Assembly (NCBI RefSeq): GCF_905404315.1
Contig: NC_066273.1
Span: 9,734,001 to 9,798,000 of the forward strand
DNA length: 64,000 nt
From: Leptidea sinapis
Taxonomy: Eukaryota; Arthropoda; Insecta; Lepidoptera; Pieridae
Direction of reading: 5' to 3'
The notes beneath the pieces are model-generated. The model worked only from the letters and a program-made list of their open reading frames with translations, ran no database searches and was not told the DNA's origin. How positions within the stretch are numbered: position 1 is the stretch's first letter; each line of letters opens with the position of its first letter. A program made the position numbers and the translations under genes. Positions 31,717 to 43,015 of the stretch are shown one piece after another.

Positions 31717-34700
31717 TGATTTTGCCCTGTGCTGCCTCGGGGCGTAAAAAGAATAGGGTAGTCCCAGGTCCAAGGGTGTCGTAAGAGGCGACTACGGGCT
31801 TTTTGAAAGTGGGAGAGTCACGCTGCTGTCTTATGACGTCAGCACAATCGGGCCAGACTCGTCCGGGTTACTTACCACACTCGCACAGAATACCGGCGTG
31901 AAGTAGCGGCCTAGTGCCGCTATGTTTCGCATAGGTTAGTGTCGAGGACCGGAGGCCATTCCCCCCCGTCCTTTCCCCCCCCCCAACAAAATATGAGAGC
32001 GGTCCTAAAAAATAAATTACCCCAGGAGGGTACCGGCTCTTGTAGAGCCGGAGAATCCCTCCCCGAGCATTCGCGCTCGGGCTGCCCCTCGTATTCTGGG
32101 GAGGGCACAGTACCGCGTATGTCACAGGACAAACAGGGCAGCAACACCACGGCACCCCGCTCCACGCTTAATGTGGACTTTTGTAACATCCGGGGAATTC
32201 ACTCCAACTTAAACGCCGTCCACCACCACCTTGAGACGGCGCAGCCGGCCTTGTGTTTCCTTACGGAGACGCAGATATCTCGACCTAGCGATACGTCATA
32301 TTTAACATACCCCGGGTACAAAATTGAGCATAATTTCATGCCTCATGCCGGGGTATGTGTGTACGTTAGGGAGGATATCTGCTGTCGCCGTCTCGGCAAT
32401 TTTGAGGGTAGGGGCCTGTCTACTCTCTGGCTCCGCGTAGATTTAGAGGACCGCGTCCGCATCTATGCGTGTGTCTACAGGTCCCATAGTGGTAACGCAG
32501 AAACGGATCACCTCATGGGCTGCGTTCAAGCGGCATTTGATGACGTGCTTGCTCAGATCCCCTCCGCTGAAATCGTAGTCTTGGGTGATTTCAACGGGCA
32601 CAATGCCGAATGGCTTGGATCACGTACCACAGACTACGCAGGGCGATCTGTGCATAATTTTGCATTGGCGTATGGTCTGTCCCAATTGGTTGAGTCGCCG
32701 ACGCGGCTCCCGGATGTGGATAGCCACATGCCGTCCTTATTGGATCTTCTGCTGACTACACATCCCGATGGTTACCAGGTCTCTGTCGACGCCCCTCTCG
32801 GAACGTCCGACCATTGCCTGGTCAGGAGTGTAGTGCCTATCCGACGCCAACGTCGCAGACCACCAGCGACCCGCCGCGTTTGGCACTACAAGTCAGCAGA
32901 TTGGGATAGGATGCGTTCCTTTTTTGCATCCTACCCTTGGGGCAGGGTTTGTTTCCTTTCAGATGATCCTAGTGCCTGCGCCGTTGCAGTAGCCGATGTG
33001 ATACTGCAGGGCATGGATATTTTTATACCAAGCTCTGTAGTACCGATCGGTGGCAGATCACAGCCCTGGTTCGATGCGTCAGTTAAAGCAGCATCTGACT
33101 GCAAAAAACAGGCGTATCGAACTTGGGTTGCGGCGCTGGGCTCAAAGGATCCGAACTGCAAAGTTCTGAAGAGGAAATATAACCGTGCCTCCAGATTTTT
33201 TAAGCGGCAAATCGCCCGTGCGAAATCGAAGCACGTCGTCAAAATTGGCGAGCAGCTTTCCAGTTACCCGACCGGAACACGCAAGTTCTGGTCGTTGTTG
33301 AAAGCTGCTCTTGGTAACTTCAACCAGCCGTCCATGCCGCCGTTGCACATGAGGAATGACACCCTGGCCCATACGGCAAAAGAGAAAGCCGATCTCCTGT
33401 GCACTCTTTTTTCCTCCAACTCGACTCTTGACGACAACGGAAAAACACCGCCGACCATCCCGCGGTGTCAGAGCTCCATGCCTGAAGTACAGTTCCGACA
33501 GAAAACTGTTAGGCGAGCTCTGTTTTCGTTGGACGTCAGGAAGTCGAGCGGGCCGGATGGCATTTCTCCAATCGTGCTTAGAACGTGTGCCCCTGAGTTG
33601 ATGCCGGTGCTAACGCGTTTATTCCGGCACTCTTATTCAAAAGGCGTAGTCCCTGATTCATGGAAGTCAGCCCTTGTCCATCCGATCCCAAAAAAAGGAG
33701 ACAGTTCGGATCCGGCAAACTACAGGCCTATTGCTATTACCTCCCTACTCTCCAAAATTATGGAGAGCATAATTAATACCTTGAGGGTCACCAGTTGATC
33801 AACGACCGGCAGTACGGCTTTCGCCATGATCGGTCGACTGGCGATCTTCTGGTATACCTAACACACAGATGGGCGGCGGCTATTGAAAGCAAGGGGGAAG
33901 GCCTGGCAGTTGGTCTGGATATAGCGAAGGCCTTTGATCGTGTATGGCACAAGGCGCTCCTCGCAAAACTTCCATCATTTGGGCTTCCCGAGAGCTTATG
34001 CAAGTGGACCTCCAGCTTCCTCACTGGGCGCAGCATACAAGTCGTTATCGACGGTTATTGCTCGAATCCCAAGCCCGTGAACGCTGGAGTGCCCCAAGGC
34101 TGTGTGCTATCTCCCACGCTGTTTCTTCTGCATATCAATGATATGTTGGACACCGCCAACATGCATTGCTATGCAGACGACAGCACTGGTGATGCCGTAT
34201 ACACGGGCCATGCAGGTCTCTCTCGGGAAAACGTCGACCAGTGCCGGGAGAAACTTGTGTCTTCTATCGAGTCCTCTCTCGAGAAGGTCGCGGAATGGGG
34301 TAAGTTGAACCTTGTCCAATTTAACCCCCAGAAGACTCAAGTTTGCGCGTTTACCGCTAAAAAAACCCCATTTGCCGTATCACCGCTCTTCGAGAACACT
34401 TCCCTTAAAGCCTCGCCTAGTATCGGAATACTGGGTCTCGAAATCTCGAGCAATTGCCAATTCCGTGGCCATCTGGAGGGCAAAGCCAAACTGGCTTCAA
34501 AGAAACTGGGCGTCATAAATAGAGCACGGCAATACTTCAAGCCGGCCCACATTCTAGCGCTCTACAAAGCGCAGGTCCGGCCTCACATGGAGTATTGCTG
34601 TCATCTCTGTCTGGTCTGGCGCACCCCAGTATCAGCTCGATCCATTTGACCGCGTGCAACGCAGAGCAGCTCGAATTGTCGGGGACCCAGTACTCTGTGA

Positions 34701-35130
34701 ACGGCTGGATCACTTGGCGTTGCGTAGAGACGTCGCTTCATTGTGTGTCTTCTACCGCATTTATCACGGGGAGTGTTCCGAAGAGCTGTTCAACCTGATT
34801 CCTGCCGCCGAATTTCACCTTCGCACGACACGCCACAAGTTACGATATCATCCCCACCATCTGGATGTGTGGCGGTCCTCCACAGTGCGGTTTTCAAGGA
34901 GCTTTCTTCCTCGTACCACGAAGCTGTGGAATGAGCTTCCTTGTGCGGTGTTTCCGGGACGATACGACATGGGTACCTTCAAGAAAAGCGCGTACACCTT
35001 CCTTAAAGGCCGGCAACGCTCTTGTGATTCCTCTGGTGTTGCAGGAGAGTGTGGGCGGCGGTGATCACTTAACACCAGGTGACCCGTACGCTCGTTTGTC
35101 CTCCTATTCCATAAAAAAAAAAAAAAAAAA
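31717..35130 (+). mobile_element. Near-full EN-RT LINE (family L1) with poly(A) and TSD
   Basis: The 5' UTR starts tgattttgccctgtgctgcc. One long coding region (31939-35064) follows, then a short 3' UTR and about 18 A's (35113-35130). GATGA at 31712-31716 is repeated at 35131-35135 as target-site duplication. Truncated relatives are at 1184, 5004, 9200, 11050, 21327, 27465 and 50860, always keeping the 3' end, as target-primed reverse transcription predicts, except the internal piece at 27465. By motif this is a Jockey/CR1-group LINE; a Daphne-like assignment is only a guess. Confidence 0.85.
31939..35064 (+). pseudogene. LINE L1 polyprotein (endonuclease-RT), two frame breaks
   Basis: The APE endonuclease begins at about residue 75: VDFCNIRGIHSNL, TETQIS, VVLGDFNGHN, GTSDHCLV, all catalytic positions present. 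The RT starts with VRKSSGPDGISP, IPKKGDSSDPANYRPIAITS, continues in another frame from 33780 (QYGFRHDRSTGDLL, AVGLDIAKAFDRVWHKALL, AGVPQGCVLSPTLFLLHIND, CYADDSTGD, the catalytic YADD) and ends in the first frame (34654-35064). Break 1, at about 33774-33780, is a deletion between IIN and YLEGHQ. Break 2, at 34606-34614, is a 4-bp duplication (gtct) compared with the copies at 28.2 and 28.6 kb. No gag-like ORF1 is present. Confidence 0.88.
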
Positions 35131-35258
35131 GATGAAAAATAGATGTTGTTCGATTCTCAGACCTACCCAATATGCACAATAAATTTCATGAGAATCGGTC
35201 AAGCCGCTTCGGAGGAATTTAACTACAAACACCGCGACACGAGAATTTTATATATTAG

Positions 35259-35799
35259 TCTAATTAGACTATAACTAAGTTTTTAAACAAAAGTTAGGTA
35301 GTCCTCGCGTAACAAACAAATTAATGAATTATGTAATAATTACTTAGATGTACTTAATTATATATTAGTTATTTAAGTAAGTAATTTTTTTTTATTTTAA
35401 GTTTTTTCGGCAATTTAATTGTTTTATTCGATCATTTACTACTACTATTTAAAATCTTATGATAGCCAATGCAGTAGGTAGTACGCAAACTTAATGTTCC
35501 GTAACGCCTGGCGATAGCACATGAGTAAATCGGGCGATAGTGCTCTCGCCTGCGCACTTATGACGATCAAATCAGCAATTCGACGTTTATAATATTGACG
35601 TCGTTTTCGCGTACAGTGCCAATAAAATCTACGACTACGTAATAGCGACGTAAATATTGGATAATTCAACTGTATAATTTTATTAAAAGACTAACATATT
35701 TTGTGCTGGCGTGTCTAATTAATCTGATGGCTAGCAATGATATAGGTACTTATTATATGTAAAACTTCCACGTTTTACGTTAACCGATGCCTTCGTAAT
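35259..35799. other. Unassigned sequence
   Basis: A 70-codon minus-strand frame at 35457-35669 has no recognisable domain. The stretch is locally less AT-rich and could be an unrecognised repeat. Confidence 0.4.
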
Positions 35800-36115
35800 A
35801 TCCTCGGTATTCACTGGCTCGACAAAATTTCTAACGATCAACTTTGGCAACGCTGTTTGGCAACCCAATCGACCAACAGATAAAACGCTGCAAATGGAGC
35901 TGGATAGGCCAGACACTCCGGAGGGATCCCGCACGGAAAACGCAAACGCGGCCGTCCAAAGCAAAACCTGGCGGCGGACTGTAATTGACCAAGCGAAAGA
36001 CATCGGAAAGACCTGGAGTGAAATAAGAGAGTTGCTTAGGATCTATTGCGATGGATGCACTGTGGATGCCCTGTGCCCCAGCTAGGAGATACAGGAACTT
36101 AAATAAATCAATGAT
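35800..36115 (+). pseudogene. RTE-type LINE C-terminus remnant
   Basis: Across frames: IKRCKWSWIGQTLRRD, then KTWRRTVIDQAKDIGKTWSE, then VDALCPS and a stop near 36085. This is the GHTLRR...KTWRRTV..E...GKTWSE...FVDALCP ending of RTE-like LINEs. Frameshifted and 5'-truncated. Confidence 0.65.
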
Positions 36116-36487
36116 CTGATGATGAGATCTATTTTTAGTACTTTAAGGAGGATACATTGCGGGTGATCTCATGAGATGCAGGGGCTGTTGCACTGAATGA
36201 AAGCCACACGGTCCATATGGCGCAAGAGGTCAAGATGTCTGTATTGTTCCTGATAATTCTCGCAGCTCTGCGTTGCCGACGGTCGTGAAATGATTCGAAC
36301 TAATAGTTAGATGATAGCAATAAGCAAGATGGCTCGAAGTATTGTTTCGCTGTAATGATGAAACAACCTATATATCAACTCAATTATAAGTAATACCACA
36401 ACGCAAGTAATATAACAGTAGCGTACCTCAGCGGTCTCTTTGCAATTATTTATACCTACGTCTAGGCCGGAGCGCTAGGGTTGGTAC

Positions 36488-36787
36488 TGTAACGCGTGAG
36501 TCCTCCCTCACACGCGGGATCGTTATAGAATTAAAACATTCTTCTTCTTTTAATGCATAATATTATATTCTTTACTATCTCTTTATAATTACATTACTAT
36601 TTATTTAATATAAAATATTAGGCTTAAGGCCGACCGTTCTTACTTTACTTCATTCTCTACTTTATCTTATTCGATTGTCTTCTTATCCACGTCAATATTT
36701 TAAATTGGAATAAAATATTATTCTTTTACCTTACGGCCAACCATAGAACAATGAGTTCTTATATGCGGATAAGAACTCCTTGTTACA
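36488..36787. mobile_element. Probable solo LTR (300 bp) with GTAC target duplication
   Basis: Starts TGTAACGCGTGAGTCC and ends CTCCTTGTTACA, i.e. TG...CA with inverted TGTAAC/GTTACA ends. It is flanked on both sides by GTAC (36484-36487, 36788-36791). A 4-bp duplication fits Gypsy-type LTR retrotransposons. No internal gag-pol is nearby, so a recombined solo LTR is the simplest reading. A DNA element with 6-bp inverted ends is the alternative. Confidence 0.6.
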
Positions 36788-36791
36788 GTAC

Positions 36792-37437
36792 ATACAAAAA
36801 GATTAACGACGCGGGCCCGGGCGGTGCGGCGCACCTAATTTAACTCAATTTTTATTTTTTTTAACTTAACTAACTAACTTTTTAATTTAACTAACTTAAC
36901 AGCGACCAGTCTTGGCGGCGAATGTTAAATTCTATTGTCTAGTGTATTCTGTACGTCCCTTCTGACTATTCAATTTGAAAGTAGTCACTTACCGCCATTA
37001 AGTCGGTTTTTGGTTTAATCGACGTTAAAAATTGTTTTGGGGAAAAAAGTAAGTAGTTTGTTGTCGTTTTGTTGAAGTTGGAGTAGTGTTGTACCTCGTC
37101 AATCCTTGGTCAGTGCCCCAGGTACATTTAGATGTTGTACTTTGGCCAGGAGAATATTTTCTTAAATTATTTCACATTCACGTAATATTCCTAATAAAAT
37201 ATAAAAGAGTTTGTCTCATTAAAAAAACGAAACTATGAATATCATTTTGATTTTGTTCAGAATTTGTGAGTTATTTTTTGTTAAATATGTTATTTTAACG
37301 AATAAAACGGTTTTAGATAAGAATCGTTATATTTTCCATAAATTACCCCCAATTCCTCAATGCGTCCTAGACACACCATAGTAGTAGCCAAGGTGCAACA
37401 GTTTCCCCTGCCGTATAAATCCTGTGTGCGTCCGTCG
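36792..37437. other. Unassigned sequence
   Basis: A short GC patch (gcgggcccgggcggtgcggc) sits at about 36811-36830 in AT-rich DNA. No gene is recognised. Confidence 0.4.
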
Positions 37438-37445
37438 ATTCGGAC

Positions 37446-37945
37446 TAGGGCTTCCAATCCCGGAAAACCGAGATCTCGGTATTGCGGGATTCCGCGCTAT
37501 TTTCCAATCCCGCGTGATGCGGGATAACGGGCGCGGGATCCGCTTGAATTGCGCGACTTAAAAACAGTAGCAGTATTTTGGCAGACGACAGTTTGGACAT
37601 GTTGTTTTCTTCGGCAACATTTTCAGTTAAGATTAAAAGCTGATAATCTTAATAATTAAGTAATAATTTATCAGTTTAAATGTGTTTTTTTTGGTTGATT
37701 ATTTAATTTTCTTTGTGTATTTTTTGAAAACGATTTGTTTTGTTCGGTATAATTTGATTGAGCTTATTTTAATAGTAATATGTACGTAAATAGATGTGGA
37801 GTTTGTTAATTTATTATTTTATTTGCCTAAAGTGTGTATATTTTCAATATGCGGGATTCCGCAAATACCGAGATCCCGCGGGATTGAAAATTCGTAAACC
37901 CGCAAATACCGAGATTGAATTCAGGCCACGGGATTTGAAGCCCTA
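37446..37945. mobile_element. hAT-type MITE (500 bp) with 8-bp TSD
   Basis: Ends are TAGGGCTTCCAATCCCGG and CCACGGGATTTGAAGCCCTA, inverted to each other, and the flanks are ATTCGGAC at 37438-37445 and 37946-37953. An 8-bp duplication with short TIRs is the hAT signature. Subterminal regions carry repeated CGGGAT and ACCGAGAT motifs in both orientations, possible transposase sites. No transposase frame is present. Confidence 0.85.
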
Positions 37946-37953
37946 ATTCGGAC

Positions 37954-38479
37954 GCTCTAGCATGATGTTACAGAACTGTTCTATTACTTTGTTGTGGAAA
38001 TACTATATTACCCTCAAATATCAAAAATAATACAAAGCATTATGTGTTGTGTGGCGCCGCGAATGTGCCAGTTGCAAATCTGCAAGATAAACAGCATTTG
38101 GATATGGGCCAACTGCAACGGTGAATAATAGAAATGTTTATTTGATACGATGAAATAATTATTATTTTTGGCAATTGCTTGAAATAGTGCCTAATTATTT
38201 ATATAAACAATCTTATTTTCTTATTTCACTTTGTTTATAAGTTTATTGAGCGATGCTGACTAAGCGAGCCCACCGGGAGACTCCAATTGGTTTCTGAGTT
38301 AAATTTTTTCTCGGCCATTTCTAGACCGATTTTAAAATTTTAGATTGTATTGTGAATTTCGACATGATTCAATTTATGTAATTAAAAACAAGCATGATTT
38401 ACAAATTATTCCAAATAAGCACGCGCTATTTATATTTATTTAAAAATTGAGCCGATTGATCAAATCACAATAAGTTTTA
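37954..38479. other. Unassigned AT-rich sequence
   Basis: No gene or repeat is recognised. Confidence 0.4.
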
Positions 38480-38770
38480 AATATTGTGCCCGGCTGATTG
38501 CCCTCCTTCTTCTTCGGGGCTGATTGCCAGGGTCCGCGCAAACCGGCGATAACTCACCGGACTTGATATTACCACAAAGGGGAGCATCCGCTCCCCCGAC
38601 AAATGACACCATTAAAAGTGAAGAAGAGGACAGCAAGGAGCAATCGCTCCCACCCCAATGACCTACCCGTATCCACGGGCGGCGAGTGAAATCTGCTGCA
38701 GGGGACAAGAAGTCCCGATCAGCATTCCCCCATCGCGCCCTTGCAAGCGCGGCGAGAGAAGACCAAGACG
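38480..38770. other. GC-rich fragment, probably LINE-derived
   Basis: The block from gtgcccggctgattgccc to cgcggcgagagaagacc is much more GC-rich than its surroundings and has GGAGCATCCGCTCCCCC-type repeats in both orientations. It resembles a GC-rich LINE 5' region, but no family is recognised. 38771-39474 holds nothing recognisable. Confidence 0.35.
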
Positions 38771-39474
38771 ATAAGTTTTAATTATAACACTGCAATCAAT
38801 CGAGAGTGATTTGACTGCCAGGGTCTTAGTTATTTAATTTGCAAATCAGCACAAGTTTCTCATGTGATCAAATAAGGCGCTAGTTCCTCATGTTAAAATA
38901 TGGCGCCAAATTCTAAAAGATTATTTTTATTATTTTTGTTTGGATTAATTTTGTTTTGTTTTTGTACACAGACTTAGTTTACCTCGCTTCGCTCAAATAT
39001 GCGAAGCGGTACGACGAGCGATTGCGGCATCCTAGTAACTTCAAATGACGTGTTAGTTATGTAATTAATATTATACATTTGAAGAGTTTGCTTGAACCCG
39101 CTAATCAGCTTTACATCTACCGCTTGGCTTTGAATGATTCATTTTGTAAAGTTAGGTTCATGAGGAATATGGGCTATCTAGCATTATTATGTTCATATCT
39201 ATCTGAGTTAGCCATATTAATTTGAATGAAGCGGGCAGATTATCCTCACCCAAACAGGATGTAACATCCTCGTGCGCAATGGTTATTATTGATAACTGAA
39301 TACTATATTATACAAAAAATACTGGTCCTTAATACATTTTAAATAATGCCAACTTTATTTATATACATGCGGAAACCTTGAAGTAGAGCTGTTGCTCCGA
39401 ATCAAGCGGCGTCCCCTTCTTGGGTGCACTGTCTGTGCTCGTGCCGGTTCGTTCCGTTCATCATCATTATCGTT

Positions 39475-39775
39475 TCAGCCGGAAGACGTCCACTGCTGGT
39501 CATAGGCCTCCCCTAAAGACCTCGATGACGATCGGTCCTGCGCTGCCCTCAAACAACCTATTCCAGCGATCTTGACCAGATCGTCGGTCCATCTTGGCCT
39601 ACCAACTACGTCTTCCTCTACGTGGTCGCTATTCGAGTACTTTACCACCCCAACGGCCATCTGTCCGTAGAGCTATGTATCCTGCCCACGGCCACTTCAG
39701 TTTCGCAACCATCTGGGCTATGACGGTAACATTGGTTCACCTACGGATCTCCTCATTGTGAGTTGTTACTTTACT
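39475..39775 (-). pseudogene. RTE-type LINE 3' end
   Basis: The minus strand reads VVGRPRWTDDLVKIAGIGCL, RAAQDRSSSRSLGEAYDQQW, TSSG: a well-preserved RTE C-terminus. The left edge continues gaaacgataatgatgatga, an ATG/ATC-rich tail typical of RTE ends. Confidence 0.75.
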
Positions 39776-39834
39776 CATCCATCCATCCACCATTTAGGAG
39801 TTGAACAAGACATACCAAAATTAAAGTCGATGCG

Positions 39835-39940
39835 TCACTGAACAGGCGCGGGTATGAGTCCCGCATCGTTCATAAATATAAGTTACAAATTTAATTTATA
39901 TATTGAATCCCAGAAGTGAGGAATATCACTTAAAATAACA
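39835..39940 (+). mobile_element. SINE family 2 fragment
   Basis: Box-B-like gtatgagtcccgcatcgttc is followed by the family tail through cagaagtgagg. The box A half is missing. Confidence 0.55.
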
Positions 39941-40014
39941 AAGTATTTACATAGATGGTAGATACCCCGATCAGCTGATCGCTGAAATGAACGGCAAACT
40001 CTTGCTCGCACTTA

Positions 40015-40675
40015 GGTCCGTTACTTTTTAATACCTTCATTAATGACCTGCCAAATAGTTTTCAACACTCAACACCCTTCATGTTTGCTGATGACCTTAG
40101 GCTCTAAATAATATAGTCAGTAAAGCCGCAAAGATGGAACAGCAAAGTATTCCGAAATGTACACACCAAAATACTTTTATATAACAGCTTAGTAAGAAAT
40201 GTACTAGAGTATGGTAGTGTCATATGAAGGCAACATTATGCAACACACTGCCTTAGAAATTGAGAGGATACAAAGGCGTTTTCTCAATCATCTAGCTTTC
40301 TCTCAAAGAAAAGCTAAAGAACTTTTTTCGTACAAAGAAAGGCTATTTTAAGGATATTTCAATATACATAGTTTGAGCCAAAGAAGAGATTTGTTGGATT
40401 TGATGTTTCTATATACGAGTCTTAACAACATCTATGATAATCCAGATTTAGTTTCCAAGATTAAATTTAATTTAGCCTTTCGATATCCCCGCAAAGCAAT
40501 AACACTTCTTCAAAGACCTTTTCGAAAAACTATTCTCGGCAATAACTCACCAATATCCAGGATGTCTAAAATACTAAACGATAGTTGCAAACATTTGGAT
40601 CCTTTCGGGGACTCACTCAAAACATTCCGAAGTAAAATTTTATTAAGTGATAAATTATATAATTTGTAATATTTA
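40015..40675 (+). pseudogene. LINE ORF2 remnant (FADD to C-terminus)
   Basis: Broken frames read LFNTFINDLPNSFQHSTPFM, FADDLRL (catalytic FADD), then, after a deletion, IERIQRRFLNHLAFSQRKAK-like sequence and 40373-40669: RRDLLDLMFLYTSLNNIYDN to FRSKILLSDKLYNL and a stop. It is a Jockey-superfamily RT C-terminus unrelated in detail to L1 or M. Everything upstream of the palm is missing. Confidence 0.65.
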
Positions 40676-40859
40676 ACTGATTCAATTTAGCGAACTACCC
40701 AGAACTGTTTCATTGTGATTTTTTTTTCGGTAATAAGTTAATACGTTTTTTAAATTATGTATAAGTACTTCATTTGATATAAATATTTGTAAGCTTCATA
40801 ATAATTGCATGCTGTATCTGCCTTAAACGATAATGCATTTAGAATTAACTTTAGATTTA

Positions 40860-41286
40860 ATTATTAAAAAATAATATTATATTAATAATAACATGACATA
40901 ATAATAGATAAAGCTATTTATATAAAAAATAATAAAATAAAACTTAAATAATCTAATAAAATTAATTAATTACAAATAGAACATATCATTAAGATCGCTA
41001 TCGGCAGGTAAGGTGCCCATGAAGCTGGCAACGTTACCTCTTTGTATAGCCAAAGTTATCCTTTGACAGAGGTACGTACCAGATCTTGGGTCACCTGTTA
41101 AATCGATTAGACGCCTGGATAGCTCTTTTATGAGTTTTTATGCCGATGAACCCCAAGGACCTATCGTCTTCACCCCAAAGGGAACAAATGTGTACCCATC
41201 ACCGAGTGATGCATATTTACTCCGCTTTAGGTTTTCGGAAGTTTCCACCGCTGCACCTCCCGCTCTAGATGAATGTGCAATATGAG
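40860..41286 (-). pseudogene. 3' end of the CCHC/PD-type LINE
   Basis: The minus strand matches 23990-24360: KYASLGDGYTFVPFG-type start, then LTGDPRSGTYLCQRITLAIQ, then the shared AT-rich 3' UTR. It confirms the 3' boundary of the element at 22507-24383. Confidence 0.75.
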
Positions 41287-42044
41287 TTACTTTAGATTAA
41301 ATATTGTATTGTTGCTTCAATAAATGTAATTATCACTGGTGGATCGAATAAATAAATAAATAAATAAAACGTTTTCTTGTGTTATATACATCTAGATATA
41401 GATTGATATACATGACTTATAACTTATAAGTTCATACAAAATAATATATATTTTTTCATGTAATTACGACATTTCCCCGTATTATTCGATTAAGTTGCAA
41501 TCTGACATTTAAATTGGATTTAGTTCACAGTCATATAGGTTGCAATTGTATGCACGAAGGGAGGCTTCCTTCAAATGAAATAATTAAAAAAATATTTGCT
41601 CATAATTATTGTTAACTTAAGAATTATTATTACCTTCGCTTGGAAAATGAATAGCGATTTGTGATAGAAAGAACAACTAACCCAGTACTTTGCTCAGCGG
41701 GGTCCCTGCTGCGAACTTGCAGGGCAACTCCTGCAAATTCCTGATTATATTGTGATTACAAAGATTAAATGTAACATTCCCTGAGTAATATTTGGAGCGG
41801 AAATACTAGTTGTGCTAAAGTTTTAAATGATCCCTCACAGCATAGATAAATAGAGCGTAGTATGTTAAATAGGAGGTGCACAAGAACTTGTGTGGTAAAA
41901 ATATACTTACAATATACTATCTATCTATTTGTGTTATAACAAATCTTAGGGTGACAAGAAAATAATAATATAAACACACTTTTACACAAATTATCTTGCC
42001 CCAAACTAGGCACAGCCTGTACTAAGGGGACAAGACAACGATAT
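41287..42044. other. Unassigned AT-rich sequence
   Basis: Contains an (AATA)n run at about 41345-41368. No gene is recognised. Confidence 0.45.
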
Positions 42045-42203
42045 ATTTAATACAATATACATATATAAATACATATAAACATCCATGACTCGGAAACAAA
42101 CATCTATATTCATCATATAAATGATTGCACCTACCGGGATTCGAACCCGGCACCTCTAGCTTAGTAGTCAGGGTCGCTAACCATTCGGCTATATGGGTCG
42201 TCC
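42045..42203 (-). mobile_element. tRNA-derived SINE, family 1
   Basis: On the minus strand the tRNA-like head has box A-like tagccgaatggttagcgac and box B ggttcgaatcc, followed by a family tail (tcatataaatgattgcacct side; catggatgtttatatgtatt). The same head and tail are at 63190-63405, and a tail fragment at 46590-46648. A real tRNA gene would not carry this shared tail. Confidence 0.75.
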
Positions 42204-42299
42204 TTTAAAATGAATAATTTCTAAATAAATCCATATTTATAAAGAATTGGTTTAAATAGATAAAGAATATAGAATATAAAGCATCATAAGTTATACAAA

Positions 42300-42399
42300 T
42301 TAAATTTGAAAACATAATTTATGAACGATGCGGGACTCGAACCCGTGATCCCTCGCGTTCCGTGCGAGCGCTCTTTCCACTGAGCCAACCGTCCGAGAG
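42300..42399 (-). mobile_element. tRNA-derived SINE, family 2
   Basis: On the minus strand: cggttggctcagtggaaaga (box A), cgggttcgagtcccgcatcg (box B), then ttcataaattatgttttcaa. Relatives are at 19925, 39835, 48110, 53905 and 54165. Confidence 0.75.
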
Positions 42400-42469
42400 A
42401 TGGATAATAATTACATTAATTATTTTTTAATGGTTTTGTATTTCCATTTATTAGCCTAGCCCATTTAAA

Positions 42470-42720
42470 TATTCTTCTATATTTATGAAGCAAAGCTGTA
42501 TAAAAGGCATTTATTTTCTCAAAATTGATTCCTATAGAATTCTTTTTAATGTCATTTCTTATAACTACTAGATACTACTACCGCTTCGGAAATAAATGGC
42601 GCTCTGAGAGAGAAGAAGCGGCGCAAGAAACTCTCCCAGCATTCTTTTTTTGCGCTCTTTTTAATAAAAAATAAACAATATTGTACAGTCATTTCTATCG
42701 CTATAAAATACTTATAGAAA
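42470..42720. repeat. Dispersed LINE-tail repeat K, copy 2
   Basis: Matches 6405-6600 over most of its length and additionally keeps cccagcattctttttttgcg. The origin is an unrecognised retroelement 3' end. Confidence 0.5.
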
Positions 42721-43015
42721 CCTGTCCAAAACTCTTCATTAATATACAAAAAGGATATAATTATATTATATTATATAATTAATCACTTTGAATTTATATG
42801 AGCGTAATAATTTTGAATTCAAATATAAATCAACTTCAAATAAACCTCCTTCATTAGAGAGTTGAGTCGCGTAATGCCTGCTCCACTCTCGTACACGTGG
42901 AAACCTTTTATTAACATTAAATGGATACTTTATTGAGTATAAAATAAAAAGCACGGATTTTGAGCGGTGAGCAATTTTAAGGAAGCAAATTATAAGAAAT
43001 CAATTATATTATAGA

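Larger units (their letters stand above)
31522..35258 (-). mobile_element. Helitron interrupted by a LINE
   Basis: Helitron parts are 31522-31716 and 35131-35258. The 3' CTAG is at 31522-31525; the 5' end (tatattag) is near 35258. The interruption falls within the gggggatgaaaaatagatgt motif seen undivided at 46855-46875. Confidence 0.7.

Noticed and set aside
36987..37040. Minus-strand first exon with ATGGCG|gtaagt
   Set aside because: A single ATG codon pair before a donor, with no downstream exon in frame that I could find. Chance is likely.
38460..38708. 82-codon minus-strand frame in the GC-rich patch as a gene
   Set aside because: No recognised domain. It is more likely an untranslated LINE fragment, and the patch stops abruptly on both sides.
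42120..42203. tRNA gene
   Set aside because: The tRNA-like head is followed by a tail shared with 63190-63405, so it is a SINE. The same holds for the family-2 heads at 19925, 42300 and 53905.
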